64,000 bases of DNA from Desulfovibrio ferrophilus (GCF_003966735.1 NZ_AP017378.1:434001-498000), one strand, 5' to 3'. Positions 30,800 through 41,610 are shown, counted from the stretch's first letter. Program-made: numbers and translations. Notes: generated by a model not told the origin, from the sequence alone.

Positions 30800-31049
30800 C
30801 ATCGCCCTCATCACTGAATCGCTGGCCAATGGTCTCGGCCTGAATGGCAGAGAGAATGACGTGGTTGGAATCCGAAACGATGATCGAACGGGTTTTTCGT
30901 CCCTGTGTGGCGTCAATCAATCGGGCACCCTGTCGTGCATCCTCACGCAGTCTGCGCATGGGCGACGACGAGGGGTTGACGATGGCGATGACCCGGTTGG
31001 AAACCACAAAATTGCCGAAGCCAATGTTCAGAAGACCGGATTTGTTCAT
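30792..31049 (-). CDS. RemA-family (DUF370) DNA-binding regulator
   Basis: This 85-residue protein starts [20 protein letters not shown] and contains the DUF370 core [17 protein letters not shown] and [22 protein letters not shown]. In Bacillus, RemA is a ring-forming DNA-binding regulator of matrix genes. In other bacteria the gene typically lies between yicC and gmk, as here, and its role is unclear. It overlaps the start of gmk. Confidence 0.93.
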   Translation of the reverse strand: MNKSGLLNIGFGNFVVSNRVIAIVNPSSSPMRRLREDARQGARLIDATQGRKTRSIIVSDSNHVILSAIQAETIGQRFSDEGDDE

Positions 31050-31075
31050 GACAGTCCTTTTACAATGTGGCTGAG

Positions 31076-31957
31076 TTATTCAATATTTTGCACTTGCTCG
31101 CGGCACTTCTCAAGTTCGCCCTTGAAGTCCACCACGATTCTTGAAACCTGGGTATCCTGGCCTTTGTTGCCACAGGTATTGATCTCGCGGAAGCATTCCT
31201 GAAGCAGGAAGTCCAAACGCTTGCCAGCGTCTCCGCCGTTGTCCATGACCTTGTCGATGCGCTCCAGATGGGCGGTGAGTCGGGTCATCTCCTCGGAGAC
31301 ATCCAGCTTGTCCGACAGCACGGCAACTTCCTGCAACATTCTGTCTTGATCCAGATCGATGGAGAAACGATCCAGCACCTGCTGAATGCGCGCTTCCACC
31401 GTGGCGAAGCGTTCTTCTTTGATCTGCGGAGTGCGTTCCTTGAGCTGCTCCAGCCACTCCTGGAGGCGGATCAGCCTGCGCGCCAGATCCTGCTGCAGAT
31501 CCCGTCCTTCGGCAGCACGAGCTTCATTCCAATCTTCCAGGGCGGCGATGAGGCCTTTTTCCAGACTCTGCACCAGAGATGGATCGGGCTCGCCATTCTC
31601 ATCATCCCAGAGAAAGGACATGCCCATCATGCGGGTGAAATCGGGTTTGAAGGAGTATTCCATACGCGAGGCGAATTTCTCCATCTGTTGGATCATGGCC
31701 TCTGCCACGGGCTCATTCAGGCGCATCCCCAGAATGTCTGCGCGGGTGACCTGCAGATTCAACTGGATGTTGACCCGACCCCGGGAGGCGTGTTTGCGTA
31801 CAAGTTTCTCAAAGCGGGTTTCCAGGCTGCGGACGCTGGCGGGCAGGCGCCATTTGATATCCAGGTGGCGACCATTGACGCTGCGGACTTCCCATTCCTG
31901 GGCCCAGTCTTTTTCCTGTAGGATGAAACGGCCAAAGCCGGTCATGCTCTTGATCAT
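31076..31957 (-). CDS. yicC: YicC-family endoribonuclease
   Basis: This 293-residue protein has the family N-terminus [10 protein letters not shown], the central [12 protein letters not shown], and the conserved C-terminal block [20 protein letters not shown]. YicC proteins are RNases implicated in RNA decay. The gene heads the yicC-remA-gmk order that is conserved in many bacteria. Confidence 0.95.
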   Translation of the reverse strand: MIKSMTGFGRFILQEKDWAQEWEVRSVNGRHLDIKWRLPASVRSLETRFEKLVRKHASRGRVNIQLNLQVTRADILGMRLNEPVAEAMIQQMEKFASRMEYSFKPDFTRMMGMSFLWDDENGEPDPSLVQSLEKGLIAALEDWNEARAAEGRDLQQDLARRLIRLQEWLEQLKERTPQIKEERFATVEARIQQVLDRFSIDLDQDRMLQEVAVLSDKLDVSEEMTRLTAHLERIDKVMDNGGDAGKRLDFLLQECFREINTCGNKGQDTQVSRIVVDFKGELEKCREQVQNIE

Positions 31958-32035
31958 ATCCGTATCCTCATTGCCTCCATCGTGCGAAGGCTGATTATCT
32001 GTGTGTCGGTTGCTGACGCACTTGGTTGTGCGCGT

Positions 32036-33400
32036 TTATATCACCAGCGCCGAGACGTCCACGTAATCCTTCCCGCAGCTTACTGGGCTGGCGGCAGTCA
32101 GGCCGCCTGGGGCAGGATTGGTTCCGTCCGTAAATCGGCAGTCCGCATAGTATTCGCAGATGCCGTGAGCCGGGTCACCCCCTTCAACAACGACATCCAG
32201 CCTGTCCAGTGTGGTCAGTCGCTGCATGAATGCGGCCTTCTTGGTTGCCATCATGTCCCGTAGAATCTTGGCCCGTTGCTTTTTGACGGCATGGGGGATC
32301 TGGTCCGGGTAATTGGCCGCTGGAGTTCCTGGTCTGCGAGAATACGGGAAAACGTGTGCGTAGGAAAGAGGGAGTTTTTCGCAGTATTGACGCGTGATTT
32401 CAAAATCTTCATCTGTTTCCCCTGGAAAACCGACTAAGAGGTCAGCTCCTAGCCCGAAAACGGGCCATACGCTTCCGAGCTGCGTCGTGAAATCAACGAT
32501 GTCTTCAGGGCCATAGTGCCCACGGCCCATGCGCCGCAGAACTGCAGGCGCAAGGCTTTGGAGAGACAGATGGAGTTGGGGGCAGATCAGTTGCGAAGCG
32601 CCGAGAACCTCCAATGCCTTGGTTCCCAGTTGCCCGGGGTCCACGGAGCTGATCCGCAACCGCGCACGCCCGGCCCATTGCGGAGCCAATTCGGCGTCCA
32701 TGATCTGCAACAGGTCCCAGAAGTCCATGGCCGGGGTCAGGTCTCGCCCGAACTGGCGCAGGTTGATGCCTGATAAGGTGACTTCGCGCCACCCAGCCTC
32801 GAACAGTCGGTGGACTTCCGCTACGGCGGCTTCGGGAGCTCGGCTGACGGCTTTGCCCCGGGTGCTGGGGATGATGCAGTAGGTGCAGCGGTGTGTGCAG
32901 CCGTCCTGTACCTTGACCACGGCACGAACACGGTTGGAGCCTTTGATGGAAAATTCCGGGAACGAAGGACAACCGGAGTCGTGGTCAGAGGTTGGCGCAC
33001 TGGTGATTTGGGCGGAGCCGTCAGCTTGACTGGTGTGGTCCGGCTGTACTGATGCCATGGGCAATGGGCGCGTCAGCAGGGTTTCCTTTTCCGATTGCGG
33101 GATGATGGCCGTGTCCGGGAAGGCCTCGGAGAGTTCTTCGGCCAGTACCTGGGCGGCGCAGCCGGTGATGACCACTTCGGCATTGGGGTTTTGCCGACCA
33201 AAGCGACGAACAGCGGCCCGCAAGTCGGCCACGGCCTTGGCCGTCACCGCACAGGAGTTGACGACAATGACGTCGGCATTGGCGGGATCGGATGCCTCGA
33301 CACAGCCGCGCGTGGTCCAGGCCTCTCGGATGGATTGGCTTTCGTACTGGTTGATCTTGCAACCGAGAGTATAGATGTGAAAACGTGTGGTCTGGTTCAT
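32036..33400 (-). CDS. mtaB: MtaB-type tRNA methylthiotransferase (t6A to ms2t6A)
   Basis: This 454-residue radical SAM enzyme has the N-terminal methylthiotransferase domain (TLGCKINQYES, NSCAVTAKA, ITGCAAQ), the radical SAM motif CTHRCTYC and a C-terminal TRAM-like part. The GCKxNxxES start points to MtaB rather than MiaB or RimO. It should thiomethylate t6A37 of ANN-decoding tRNAs. The ATG at 33400 lies just after the mnmA stop; a longer frame upstream overlaps mnmA and is rejected. With mnmA it forms a tRNA-thiolation pair. Confidence 0.92.
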   Translation of the reverse strand: MNQTTRFHIYTLGCKINQYESQSIREAWTTRGCVEASDPANADVIVVNSCAVTAKAVADLRAAVRRFGRQNPNAEVVITGCAAQVLAEELSEAFPDTAIIPQSEKETLLTRPLPMASVQPDHTSQADGSAQITSAPTSDHDSGCPSFPEFSIKGSNRVRAVVKVQDGCTHRCTYCIIPSTRGKAVSRAPEAAVAEVHRLFEAGWREVTLSGINLRQFGRDLTPAMDFWDLLQIMDAELAPQWAGRARLRISSVDPGQLGTKALEVLGASQLICPQLHLSLQSLAPAVLRRMGRGHYGPEDIVDFTTQLGSVWPVFGLGADLLVGFPGETDEDFEITRQYCEKLPLSYAHVFPYSRRPGTPAANYPDQIPHAVKKQRAKILRDMMATKKAAFMQRLTTLDRLDVVVEGGDPAHGICEYYADCRFTDGTNPAPGGLTAASPVSCGKDYVDVSALVI

Positions 33401-33402
33401 AG

Positions 33403-34434
33403 TCAGATGATTACACCGCCCGCGAGTACTATCCCATCCGGGGAGTAACACGCGGCCACCTGCCCGGGTGCTGGCAGGGATTGAGGGTTGGTGAAGTCCA
33501 GGCGCATGCCATGGTTTTTCAAATTTGCGCGAACGGGCTGCGCCTGCTGGCGATAGCGGAGCTGAGCCAGAATATCCTGAGGCCATTGATCCTGTGGGAC
33601 CAGCAGATTGACGTCGCGAGCATCGCAGTGCTGGATCAGGGTGCTTTCCCGGGGGCCGACGATGAGCGCGTTGGTCTCCAAGTTCTTGCCGGTAACGTAC
33701 AACGGTTCGGACCATGCCACCCCGATTCCCCGGCGTTGCCCCAGAGTATAACGCCATAATCCCTGATGCCTACCCAGCTCGGTGCCATCGCTCAGGATAA
33801 TTGCTCCGGGCCCGGGTAGTTCAGTCTGCCGTGTGCTGAGAAAGGCGCAGTAATCGTCGTCTGGCACAAAGCAAATTTCCTGGCTCTCGGAGGGCAGCGG
33901 TGGAGTCATCTCGCGGAGTTTGAGCTCGGCCTTGACCTGCTCCTTGGTCCATTCGCCCAACGGGAACACTGCCTTGGAGAGCAGCTTTCGAGGGACCAGC
34001 GAGAGGAAATAGCTTTGGTCCTTGATAGGGTCGAGGCCACGCACCAGTCGGGTGGACTCGCCCTCACCCTTGACGCGGGCATAGTGCCCGGTCGCGATGC
34101 GTTCGGCTCCCTGGCGCAGGGCTTCATCGGCCAGCAGGCCGAATTTCATGGTGCGGTTGCAGACGGCACAGGGATTGGGCGTCAAGCCCTGAATATAGGC
34201 TTGCTCAAAGGGGGCGATGACTTGCTCGTCGAATTCGCGTGAGAGATCAACGGCGGCATAATCGCAGCCCAAGGCATTGACAGCTTTGCCCAGTTCCTCG
34301 GATTTGGCCCGGGAATCATCCGTGGGCGGCAGAAAGAAAGCATGTAGGGCCAGGACTTCATGTCCTGCCTCTGCAAGCAGGACCGCCGTAAACAGGCTGT
34401 CCATGCCTCCGCTGACCGCTACTCCGATACGCAT
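33403..34434 (-). CDS. mnmA: tRNA-specific 2-thiouridylase
   Basis: This 343-residue enzyme makes s2U34 in tRNAs for Lys, Glu and Gln. The PP-loop SGGMDSLFTAVLL, the Cys-containing NPCAVCNRTMKFG with the catalytic CFVPDDDY region, and DQSYFLSLV are present. It starts at ATG 34434, separated from gatA by a hairpin, and ends two bases before mtaB. Confidence 0.95.
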   Translation of the reverse strand: MRIGVAVSGGMDSLFTAVLLAEAGHEVLALHAFFLPPTDDSRAKSEELGKAVNALGCDYAAVDLSREFDEQVIAPFEQAYIQGLTPNPCAVCNRTMKFGLLADEALRQGAERIATGHYARVKGEGESTRLVRGLDPIKDQSYFLSLVPRKLLSKAVFPLGEWTKEQVKAELKLREMTPPLPSESQEICFVPDDDYCAFLSTRQTELPGPGAIILSDGTELGRHQGLWRYTLGQRRGIGVAWSEPLYVTGKNLETNALIVGPRESTLIQHCDARDVNLLVPQDQWPQDILAQLRYRQQAQPVRANLKNHGMRLDFTNPQSLPAPGQVAACYSPDGIVLAGGVII

Positions 34435-34468
34435 CTAGTCTCCATGCCCCAATGATGGCGGAAAAGGA

Positions 34469-34488
34469 AGCCCCGCCGAAGCGGGGCT
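34469..34488 (-). terminator. Hairpin between gatA and mnmA
   Basis: AGCCCCGC (34469-34476) and GCGGGGCT (34481-34488) form an eight-base-pair stem with a CGAA (TTCG on the minus strand) loop. The minus-strand sequence after it, CCTTTTCC, is a weak T tail. It is probably a partial terminator after gatA. Confidence 0.6.
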
Positions 34489-34506
34489 GGGTACAATCTT
34501 GTGGTG

Positions 34507-35973
34507 TTATATCCCTGCAGGTTCCGGCAGCGGCGGCAGGGCCGCTTCCAGAACACCTGCGGTCGACAGCAGCTCTGCTTCGCTGAATTGGGGGCCAAGC
34601 AGTTGCAAGCCAACTGGCATGCTGCTGTCAGCGCCCAGTCCCACGGGTAGGCTCATGCCGGGCAGCCCAGCCAGGTTCAGGCTGATAGTGAAAATATCCA
34701 TCAGGTACATCTTGAGCGGATCGTCGCTGATTTCGCCGATTCCCCAAGCCGTGACCGGCGAGGCCGGACCGGCGATGACGTCGCATTGCTCAAAGGCGTC
34801 CAGAAAGTCCTGGCGCATCAGGCGTCGGACTTGGGCTGCTTTGCGGTAGTATGCGTCGTAATAGCCCGCCGAGAGTACATATGTGCCGAGCATGATGCGG
34901 CGCTGGACCTCGTCACCAAAGCCCTTGCTGCGCGAGGAGGTGTACATGTCGATCAACTCTGCCGCATCCATGTCGCGGACACCGTATCGTACGCCGTCAA
35001 AGCGTGCGAGGTTGGAGCTGGCTTCGGCCATGGCTACGATATAGTACGTTGCCACGGCGTATTTGGTGTTGGGCAGCTGCACGGGTACGATTTCCGCCCC
35101 GAGTTCCGCTGCCTTGTCCACCGCGGCGCGGCAGGCAGCTTCGACTTCACTGTCCAGCCCTTCGCCCCAGTATTCCTCGGGCAGTCCGATGCGCAGGCCT
35201 TTCAAATCGGTTCTGGCTTCGATGGCGGCTGCATAGTCGGGCACAGGCACGTCCACGGAGGTCGAATCTTTGGGATCAAAGCCGGCGATGGCCTGCAACA
35301 GGGCAGCCACATCGCGGACACTGCGCCCCATGGGGCCGATCTGATCCAGGCTGGAGCCATAGGCTACGCAGCCATAACGCGAAACTCTACCATATGTGGG
35401 CTTAAGCCCAACACAACCGCAAAAAGAAGCGGGCTGGCGGATGGAACCGCCGGTATCCGTACCCAAGGTGCCAAAGCACTGCCCGGCAGTTACGGAGGCA
35501 GCGGACCCACCGCTGGAGCCACCGGGAACCTTGCTGGTGTCCCAGGGGTTGGCAGTGGTCTTGAAGGCCGAGTTCTCGGTGCTGGAGCCCATGGCAAATT
35601 CGTCCATGTTGGCCTTGCTGATGATGATGGCTCCGGCCTTGCGCAGGCCTTCCACGGCGGTGGCGTCGTAAAAGGGGACGAAATTTTCGAGGATCTTCGA
35701 ACCACAGGTCGTGGTGATGCCTTTGGTGCACAGGACGTCTTTGAGTGCCACAGGCACTCCCCACAGGGGCTTTGATTTGTCGGGGCCCTTGGCGTCCATC
35801 TCTTTGGCCTGCTTCAGTGCTTGTTCGGCCTGCACGCTAAGCAGTGCATTGAGCTTGGGCTCTGTCGCTTCGATGCGTTCGAGGCAGGCGGACACGGCGT
35901 CCTGAGCGGAAACCTCGCTTGCGGCCAAGGCATCGCGTAGTTCGACGAGCGATTTGTAAATCAGATCTGACAT
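34507..35973 (-). CDS. gatA: Asp-tRNA(Asn)/Glu-tRNA(Gln) amidotransferase subunit A
   Basis: This 488-residue amidase-signature protein releases ammonia from glutamine for transamidation. The catalytic Lys in GVPVALKDV and the Ser-containing [12 protein letters not shown] and [12 protein letters not shown] segments are intact. It follows gatC by about 30 bases; gatB is not in the window. The genome therefore likely makes Gln-tRNA or Asn-tRNA indirectly. Confidence 0.97.
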   Translation of the reverse strand: MSDLIYKSLVELRDALAASEVSAQDAVSACLERIEATEPKLNALLSVQAEQALKQAKEMDAKGPDKSKPLWGVPVALKDVLCTKGITTTCGSKILENFVPFYDATAVEGLRKAGAIIISKANMDEFAMGSSTENSAFKTTANPWDTSKVPGGSSGGSAASVTAGQCFGTLGTDTGGSIRQPASFCGCVGLKPTYGRVSRYGCVAYGSSLDQIGPMGRSVRDVAALLQAIAGFDPKDSTSVDVPVPDYAAAIEARTDLKGLRIGLPEEYWGEGLDSEVEAACRAAVDKAAELGAEIVPVQLPNTKYAVATYYIVAMAEASSNLARFDGVRYGVRDMDAAELIDMYTSSRSKGFGDEVQRRIMLGTYVLSAGYYDAYYRKAAQVRRLMRQDFLDAFEQCDVIAGPASPVTAWGIGEISDDPLKMYLMDIFTISLNLAGLPGMSLPVGLGADSSMPVGLQLLGPQFSEAELLSTAGVLEAALPPLPEPAGI

Positions 35974-36003
35974 TGCGTATTCTCGCTTGGGCTCAAGGTC
36001 TGG

Positions 36004-36288
36004 CTAGACGATTTTCGGAACGATGAAGTGGCTACCGTCGCTTTGGGGGGCATTGCCCAGGATATCCTCACGCTCGAAGTCCTTGCGGACCTCGTCGGTA
36101 CGCATGCGGGTGACATGCTCCACCGGGGTGTACAGCGGTTCAACTCCATCGGTATCGACCTGGGATAATTCATCCATATAGGCCAGGATGTCGCCCATCT
36201 GTGCAGCGAAGGTGTCCAGCTTTTCCTCGGGGAGGTCCAGCCGGGCAAGCTTTGCAATCTTGGTAACATCGTCGCGTGTAATGCTCAT
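36004..36288 (-). CDS. gatC: Asp-tRNA(Asn)/Glu-tRNA(Gln) amidotransferase subunit C
   Basis: This 94-residue GatC begins MSITRDDVTKIAKLARLDLPE and has the YMDELSQVDTDGVEPLYTP segment that wraps around GatA and GatB. Length is normal. It lies 11 bases after the LppC-like gene and just before gatA. Confidence 0.96.
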   Translation of the reverse strand: MSITRDDVTKIAKLARLDLPEEKLDTFAAQMGDILAYMDELSQVDTDGVEPLYTPVEHVTRMRTDEVRKDFEREDILGNAPQSDGSHFIVPKIV

Positions 36289-36299
36289 GATGATCTCGC

Positions 36300-38423
36300 C
36301 TATTGTTCGTTTTCTTCGGCCTTGCGTTGCTCGATGGTGTCCAGCAGCAGTTGCAGGCGCTGGTTGACTTCTTCGTTGTCGGGTTGAGCTTCCTGAAGTT
36401 TTTTCAGTTCGTCCAGCTCGCGTTTTTCCTGGTTGGCGATGACTCGCTGCTCATGGCGTTTACGGGTGTCTTCCAGACGCTTGTTGAGCAATTCGAGATC
36501 CAGAGGGGCGATGCCCTTTCTGGTGGGGCGGAACAGGAAAAGCTCCTGCTGTACGCGCCCGGCAACGTCCCAGACCAGTGGAGCCATGCTCCAGTCAAAC
36601 CCCGCAGCGATCTGCAGCGCAGAGTTGACGCTATCGGGATTGAAGTTCGAGGACAGGGGGGGCATCATCCCGGCAAAGCGCATGAAGTCATAACCCAGTG
36701 CCACCCAGAAGTCGGGGGCGCCAAGGCCGTCGGCTGCCAGTGCAGTGCGTAGGGCCGATGTGCCGGGGGCGGGATTGTCAGCCCACCAGGGACCGGGAAA
36801 AACCGCCGTGCGGAAATAGTTCATCTCCACGTTTTCGTCTTTGGCCAAACCCTGTCCCCACAGGGCGGGACCCAGCACCAGCAGTCTGTCTTCGTTGTAG
36901 AAGAAGAGCTGTGGGATCAGGATTTTCGCCTGTGACCAGCCGTCGGGTACGAAGATTGCCTGGAAGGGAGGCGCCACAGGTTCGCGTTCTTCCTCGGGGA
37001 TTGCAGAATCGACGCCAAGCAGGGGCGCAACGCTCTTGGACCACTGTGTGGGCTGGGCGGGAGGGTAGCTTCCTATGGCAGTGACTTCGCCGAACCAGTC
37101 TTCCACCTCGGCCATGAAGACCTCGGATGAGCGGTTGCCATAGGGTTCTTGTGGATAGAGTACTGCGAATTCGTTGATAGCGGTTTCGCCCACGGCCAGG
37201 GAAACCAGCGCGCGAGCTTCATCGCGAGGGCTGGAGAAGAATCGCCAAGCGTCCATACCTTCCACTGCACCGCTCAAGCGAGGCAGGAAGGCGAAGCACG
37301 GGCGCTTGGTGGTCAGCCCACGGTTGACCAGGGCTTCGAATTTGTCCTGTCGCAGTGGTCCGCCCATGATAGCGAAGCCGGAAGGCAGGGCCTCGATACG
37401 TTCGATCCAGTCAGAGGCTTCGGTGTTGATCACACGGATGTTGAGCTGTGCGCCCCCAGTGAGAGCTTCCCACTGTGCCGCACCCACGCCCCGCAGGACC
37501 TTCCAGCCGATTTCGGCATAGGGGCCCGACATGGGCAGGGCCAGGGCGACTCCACCGCCGGGCACACCCTGCTCCTGTTGCAGGGGGGAAGCCACCATGG
37601 CGACCAGCGACGGATCAGCGATGTTGCCGAGCCGGGAAAGATTATTCAACAGTTGCCAGGCCTGTGGCCAGGTGTCTGTGCTTTGTCCAAAGCGACGGGC
37701 CTGCTCCAGGCGAACGATGGTATAGGGGAAGTTCCACTGAGATTCTGGCGGGATGATGGAAGCCAGATCATCCAGAGTGCGCCGATCCGTAATCTTGAGT
37801 TCCTCAAGGAAGGCCCGTTCCAGGCTGGCCTGAGAGACCGGGGCCGGAGCCGGAGAGGCTCCATACAGGCGTTCCAGAGTTTGCATGGCCTGTTCGTATC
37901 GACGTTCGTTCCATTGGTCACGGGCCAGGGACAGTCCGGCCCGGAAGCGCAGTTCCCAGGGTCGTTGGTGATCCCTGAGCAGGGAATCCATATGCAGTCT
38001 GGCCTGATCCGGGTGCCCGATGAGGATCAATGCGCGCAGGTAGACCTCGTTCCACTGCCAGGTGTCAGAGGATCCTGGACGCAGTGTGGTCAGCTTGCGC
38101 AGGGCTTCCAGAGAGACATGCCCGTGTCCGTTGTTCACGGCTGAGACAGCCAGGCGTTCCCAGGCCATGGCCTGTTGGGTTTTGGTCAGGCCGCCGCGGT
38201 CCAGCAGGCGCCGATTCAGAACCTCGCTGGAGGCATGGTCCTCAGCTTCCCAGGCTTTATCGGCTTGTGTGGCCGTGCTGGAAGCGGGACTGCCGCTGGC
38301 TGCATCCGGGGTGGTTGGCACAGGGCGTTTGGCACAACCTGTAACCAAGGCCAGTGCCATGACCAGCAGAACGGCGAGCGCTCTGGTGGTAATGGCGGCG
38401 GTATGTTTTTGGTGCTGTCTCAT
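36300..38423 (-). CDS. LppC-like lipoprotein (penicillin-binding-protein activator family)
   Basis: The ATG at 38423 gives a 707-residue lipoprotein with the signal RALAVLLVMALALVTGC. A helical, TPR-like N-terminal half follows, then a periplasmic-binding-protein fold (VALALPMSGPYAEIGWKVLRG) and a coiled-coil tail of about 60 charged residues. This layout matches the LpoA/LppC family, which in gammaproteobacteria activates PBP1A. The tail is an unusual addition. A longer in-frame start would cross the dnaK terminator and is rejected. Confidence 0.85.
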   Translation of the reverse strand: MRQHQKHTAAITTRALAVLLVMALALVTGCAKRPVPTTPDAASGSPASSTATQADKAWEAEDHASSEVLNRRLLDRGGLTKTQQAMAWERLAVSAVNNGHGHVSLEALRKLTTLRPGSSDTWQWNEVYLRALILIGHPDQARLHMDSLLRDHQRPWELRFRAGLSLARDQWNERRYEQAMQTLERLYGASPAPAPVSQASLERAFLEELKITDRRTLDDLASIIPPESQWNFPYTIVRLEQARRFGQSTDTWPQAWQLLNNLSRLGNIADPSLVAMVASPLQQEQGVPGGGVALALPMSGPYAEIGWKVLRGVGAAQWEALTGGAQLNIRVINTEASDWIERIEALPSGFAIMGGPLRQDKFEALVNRGLTTKRPCFAFLPRLSGAVEGMDAWRFFSSPRDEARALVSLAVGETAINEFAVLYPQEPYGNRSSEVFMAEVEDWFGEVTAIGSYPPAQPTQWSKSVAPLLGVDSAIPEEEREPVAPPFQAIFVPDGWSQAKILIPQLFFYNEDRLLVLGPALWGQGLAKDENVEMNYFRTAVFPGPWWADNPAPGTSALRTALAADGLGAPDFWVALGYDFMRFAGMMPPLSSNFNPDSVNSALQIAAGFDWSMAPLVWDVAGRVQQELFLFRPTRKGIAPLDLELLNKRLEDTRKRHEQRVIANQEKRELDELKKLQEAQPDNEEVNQRLQLLLDTIEQRKAEENEQ

Positions 38424-38462
38424 GACCTGCCATGGGGTTGGGGCCGGGGCCGTGTTAGGGAC

Positions 38463-38495
38463 AAAAAAGCCTGTCCGCGCAATGCGCGGACAGGC
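38463..38495 (-). terminator. Terminator of dnaK
   Basis: GCCTGTCCGCGC (38469-38480) pairs with GCGCGGACAGGC (38484-38495). On the minus strand the stem is followed by TTTTTT (38468-38463). It lies about 70 bases after the dnaK stop and ends heat-shock transcription before the LppC-like gene. Confidence 0.93.
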
Positions 38496-38566
38496 AAAAC
38501 TATCCATGTTCAGCCGGGAAGGCAAGTGCACGGAGTGCTCCGCGCCCAGGCCCGGCCAGCATGGGT

Positions 38567-40483
38567 TTAGACTTCCTTGTAATCGGCGTCCACGACATCG
38601 TCATCAGCGTCTGCGGCACCGGCAGCACCGGCTGCGCCAGCCGCGCCAGCAGCACCAGCACCGTCGGCACCAGCCTGCTCATTCTGCTGCTGATACAGCT
38701 GCTCGGCAAGCTTGTGCGAAGCCTGGGACATTTCCTGGGTTGCGGCCTCGATAGCTTCTACATCGTCGCCTTCCATGGCCGTTTTCAGGAGCTCGGACTT
38801 GGCTTCGATGTTGGCCTTCAGTTCGGGGTCGACCTTGTCGCCCAGATCACGCAGAGACTTTTCGCTGGTGTAGAGCAGCGTATCGGCCTGGTTGCGGACC
38901 TCGATGAGCTTCTGCTTGGCCTTGTCTTCCTCGGCGTGGGATTCGGCTTCCTTGACCAGACGCTCGATCTCTTCCTCGGCAAGGCCTGAGGATGCAGTGA
39001 TCTGGATGGACTGTTCTTTGCCGGTTCCCATGTCCTTGGCAGAGACATTGACGATGCCGTTGGCATCGATGTCAAAGGTGACTTCAACCTGCGGGATGCC
39101 ACGGGGCGCCGGAGGCAGTCCGGTCAGTTCAAAGCGACCGAGGGTCATATTGTCAGAAGCCATGGGGCGTTCACCCTGAAGAACGTGGATGGACACGCTG
39201 GGCTGGTTGTCAGCAGCAGTGGTGAACACCTGGCTCTTCTTGGTAGGGATGGTGGTGTTGCGCTCGATGAGCTTGGTGAACACGCTGCCCATGGTCTCGA
39301 TGCCCAGGGACAGGGGGGTGACGTCCAGCAGCAGCACGTCCGTGACGTCTCCTGCCAGGATGCCGCCCTGAATGGCCGCGCCCATGGCGACGACTTCGTC
39401 AGGGTTCACGCTGCGGTTGGGCTCCTTGCCAAACAGTTCCTGTACCTTCTGCTGAACCAAGGGCATACGGGTCATGCCGCCAACGAGGATGACCTCGTCG
39501 ATGTCCGAAGCAGACAGGCCGGCGTCGGCCAGAGCCTTCTTGCAGGGAGCCACAGTGCGCTGCACCAGCTCTTCCACCAGCTTCTCCAGCTTGGCGCGAG
39601 TCAGTTTGACCAGCAGGTGCTTGGGACCGGTCTGGTCAGCGGTGATGAACGGCAGGTTGATCTCGGTCTCCAGAGAGGAGGAGAGCTCTTGCTTGGCCTT
39701 TTCGCCGGCCTCTTTGAGGCGCTGCAGGGCCATGCGGTCGGCGGCAAGGTCGATGCCGTTTTCGCGCTTGAATTCCTCGACGAGGTAGTCAATGACACGG
39801 TGGTCGAAATCTTCGCCGCCCAGGAAGGTGTCGCCGTTGGTGGCACGCACTTCAACGACATTGTCGCCGACTTCCAGAATCGAAATATCAAAGGTACCGC
39901 CGCCCAGGTCGAATACGGCGATTTTTTCGTTGGCTTTCTTGTCGAAACCATAGGCCAGGGAAGCGGCAGTGGGCTCGTTGATGATACGCTTCACATCCAG
40001 GCCAGCGACGCGACCGGCGTCCTTGGTGGCCTGGCGCTGGGAGTCGTTGAAGTATGCGGGCACGGTGATGACAGCTTCAGTGACCTTCTCGCCCAGGTAG
40101 GCTTCGGCGTCGGACTTCAGCTTCTGAAGGATCATGGCCGAGACTTCAGCAGGGCTGTACTTCTTGCCATCCACTTCGACGGCTGCATCCTTATTGGAAT
40201 TGGCCACGATGCTGTAAGGACAGCTCTTGCTCCATTTGGAAATGTCGGTCTCAGCGAACTGGCGCCCCATGAGGCGCTTGATGGCGAAGACGGTCTTGTC
40301 GGGGTTGGTGACGGCCTGGCGCTTGGCCATTTCGCCTACAAGACGTTCTTTATCTGTAAAAGCCACGATGGACGGGGTGGTACGACCGCCTTCGGGGTTG
40401 GTTACGCATTTGGGCTCTTTGCCTTCCATGACGTAGACACAAGAGTTTGTGGTCCCGAGGTCAATACCGATGATCTTGCCCAT
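38567..40483 (-). CDS. dnaK: Hsp70 chaperone DnaK
   Basis: This 638-residue chaperone has [20 protein letters not shown], the phosphate loops [15 protein letters not shown] and [11 protein letters not shown], the substrate-binding domain and the acidic end [14 protein letters not shown]. The ATG at 40483 is behind GGAGG. dnaJ is not next to it. It is separated from grpE by another gene and probably has its own heat-shock promoter. Confidence 0.98.
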   Translation of the reverse strand: MGKIIGIDLGTTNSCVYVMEGKEPKCVTNPEGGRTTPSIVAFTDKERLVGEMAKRQAVTNPDKTVFAIKRLMGRQFAETDISKWSKSCPYSIVANSNKDAAVEVDGKKYSPAEVSAMILQKLKSDAEAYLGEKVTEAVITVPAYFNDSQRQATKDAGRVAGLDVKRIINEPTAASLAYGFDKKANEKIAVFDLGGGTFDISILEVGDNVVEVRATNGDTFLGGEDFDHRVIDYLVEEFKRENGIDLAADRMALQRLKEAGEKAKQELSSSLETEINLPFITADQTGPKHLLVKLTRAKLEKLVEELVQRTVAPCKKALADAGLSASDIDEVILVGGMTRMPLVQQKVQELFGKEPNRSVNPDEVVAMGAAIQGGILAGDVTDVLLLDVTPLSLGIETMGSVFTKLIERNTTIPTKKSQVFTTAADNQPSVSIHVLQGERPMASDNMTLGRFELTGLPPAPRGIPQVEVTFDIDANGIVNVSAKDMGTGKEQSIQITASSGLAEEEIERLVKEAESHAEEDKAKQKLIEVRNQADTLLYTSEKSLRDLGDKVDPELKANIEAKSELLKTAMEGDDVEAIEAATQEMSQASHKLAEQLYQQQNEQAGADGAGAAGAAGAAGAAGAADADDDVVDADYKEV

Positions 40484-40594
40484 AACTATTTCCTCCAAAT
40501 GTGATGCTGAAATTGTCTGATTCTTAACGGAAAGCGCGGCCAGAAGCCGCGTGAAGTATGCGTTAGGACAGAATTAAGACTGAAAGAACGGCTG

Positions 40595-40624
40595 TAAAGG
40601 GGGCCAGTGAAAAAATCTTCACAA
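40595..40624 (-). promoter_or_regulatory. Candidate sigma32 (heat-shock) promoter of dnaK
   Basis: On the minus strand TTGTGAA (40624-40618) is followed after 14 bases by CCCCCTTTA (40603-40595). This resembles the RpoH pattern CTTGAA with a C-rich -10 element. It would start dnaK with a leader of roughly 100 bases containing a CGCGGC/GCCGCG hairpin. No CIRCE inverted repeat is visible here or before hrcA. Confidence 0.45.
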
Positions 40625-40729
40625 CTTTCCATTATTCATTTCAAACAAGGCCTGGCGACGATTCTGAAACAGTCCCGGGCATGGGGAAGCCAATAGGCTG
40701 GCGAAGCGATGGTAAGCGGCGTTTGCGAG

Positions 40730-41467
40730 CTATTGCAAATAGGATTGGATAAGGGTTTCAATGTGTTCGGGTGGGATGGAATCGAGTCCCGTCTGCATCC
40801 TGTTTATCAGGGACTGTGGAGTCTGCAGGCTGGTCGCCGCATAGAGGCCGCAGTCATAGAGCGGAAGGACTTCTTCCAGTTCAGAGAAGTTGAATCCATT
40901 GGCGCGGGCCAGTTGTGCCATGGCCGGGGCATTGCCTGAGATGAGGTCCACACGCTCCCAGAAGAGTTTTTTGATGCCCAAATCGTTGGAGGCGGCAACC
41001 TCCAGATTCTCACCAGCAAGGAATCCCTGGCCCTGAAGGAACAACTGGGTCGAGCCGTTTTTCATGACGGCAATGGTGTACTGCTTGGCTTCCTCAAGGG
41101 AAGAGATGTTGATGTTCGTGCGTCGTTTGAGTTTGTAGAGGTTGACGGACAGGCTGGGGATGAGCGGTCCAACCCATTGGAAATGTGGTTCCCTGGCAGG
41201 GGATCTGAGAATGGAGAAGATGAAGACTCCAGAGTCGTTTTGAGCCATATCGTATGCTCGAGCCCAAGGCAGAATCTGGAAATCAGGCTCAAGTCCTGAT
41301 TGGCTGAGAGCCAGACGCAAGATGTCCGTGGACAGGCCGGTGAGCTCGCCTTTGTCATTTGAATAATTGAACGGGGGCCATTGTTCAGTGACAACGGTAA
41401 CATCCGCAGCCTGGGAACAGGTGCCAAATAGAACCAGGGCAAGCAGAATACTGAGAAGTAACCGCAT
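40730..41467 (-). CDS. Periplasmic solute-binding protein, family 3 type
   Basis: The ATG at 41467, with AGGA upstream, gives a 245-residue protein with a signal peptide (MRLLLSILLALVLFGTCSQA). A type-3 (polar amino acid type) binding fold follows: VVTEQWPPFNYSNDKGELTGLSTDILRLA and FSILRSPAREPHFQWVGPL. No ABC permease or ATPase lies nearby, so it may be an orphan sensor or scavenging protein. It lies between grpE and dnaK, an unusual place. A terminator separates it from grpE. Confidence 0.88.
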   Translation of the reverse strand: MRLLLSILLALVLFGTCSQAADVTVVTEQWPPFNYSNDKGELTGLSTDILRLALSQSGLEPDFQILPWARAYDMAQNDSGVFIFSILRSPAREPHFQWVGPLIPSLSVNLYKLKRRTNINISSLEEAKQYTIAVMKNGSTQLFLQGQGFLAGENLEVAASNDLGIKKLFWERVDLISGNAPAMAQLARANGFNFSELEEVLPLYDCGLYAATSLQTPQSLINRMQTGLDSIPPEHIETLIQSYLQ

Positions 41468-41560
41468 ATGATTATTCCTGGTAGAAATGAGCGACACGAA
41501 ACCATAGCTCGTTATGGCGAGTTATGTAAATGGGTTATCTAAAGGACCAGGGAGTATGGC

Positions 41561-41587
41561 AAAAAAAAGGCGCGCCAGAGGCGCGCC
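41561..41587 (-). terminator. Terminator after grpE
   Basis: GGCGCGCC (41569-41576) and GGCGCGCC (41580-41587) form a self-complementary stem with a three-base loop. On the minus strand it is followed by eight Ts (41568-41561). It ends hrcA-grpE transcription before the solute-binding gene. Confidence 0.92.
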
Positions 41588-41610
41588 AGGAAATCAATGT
41601 GTCTGTCCGG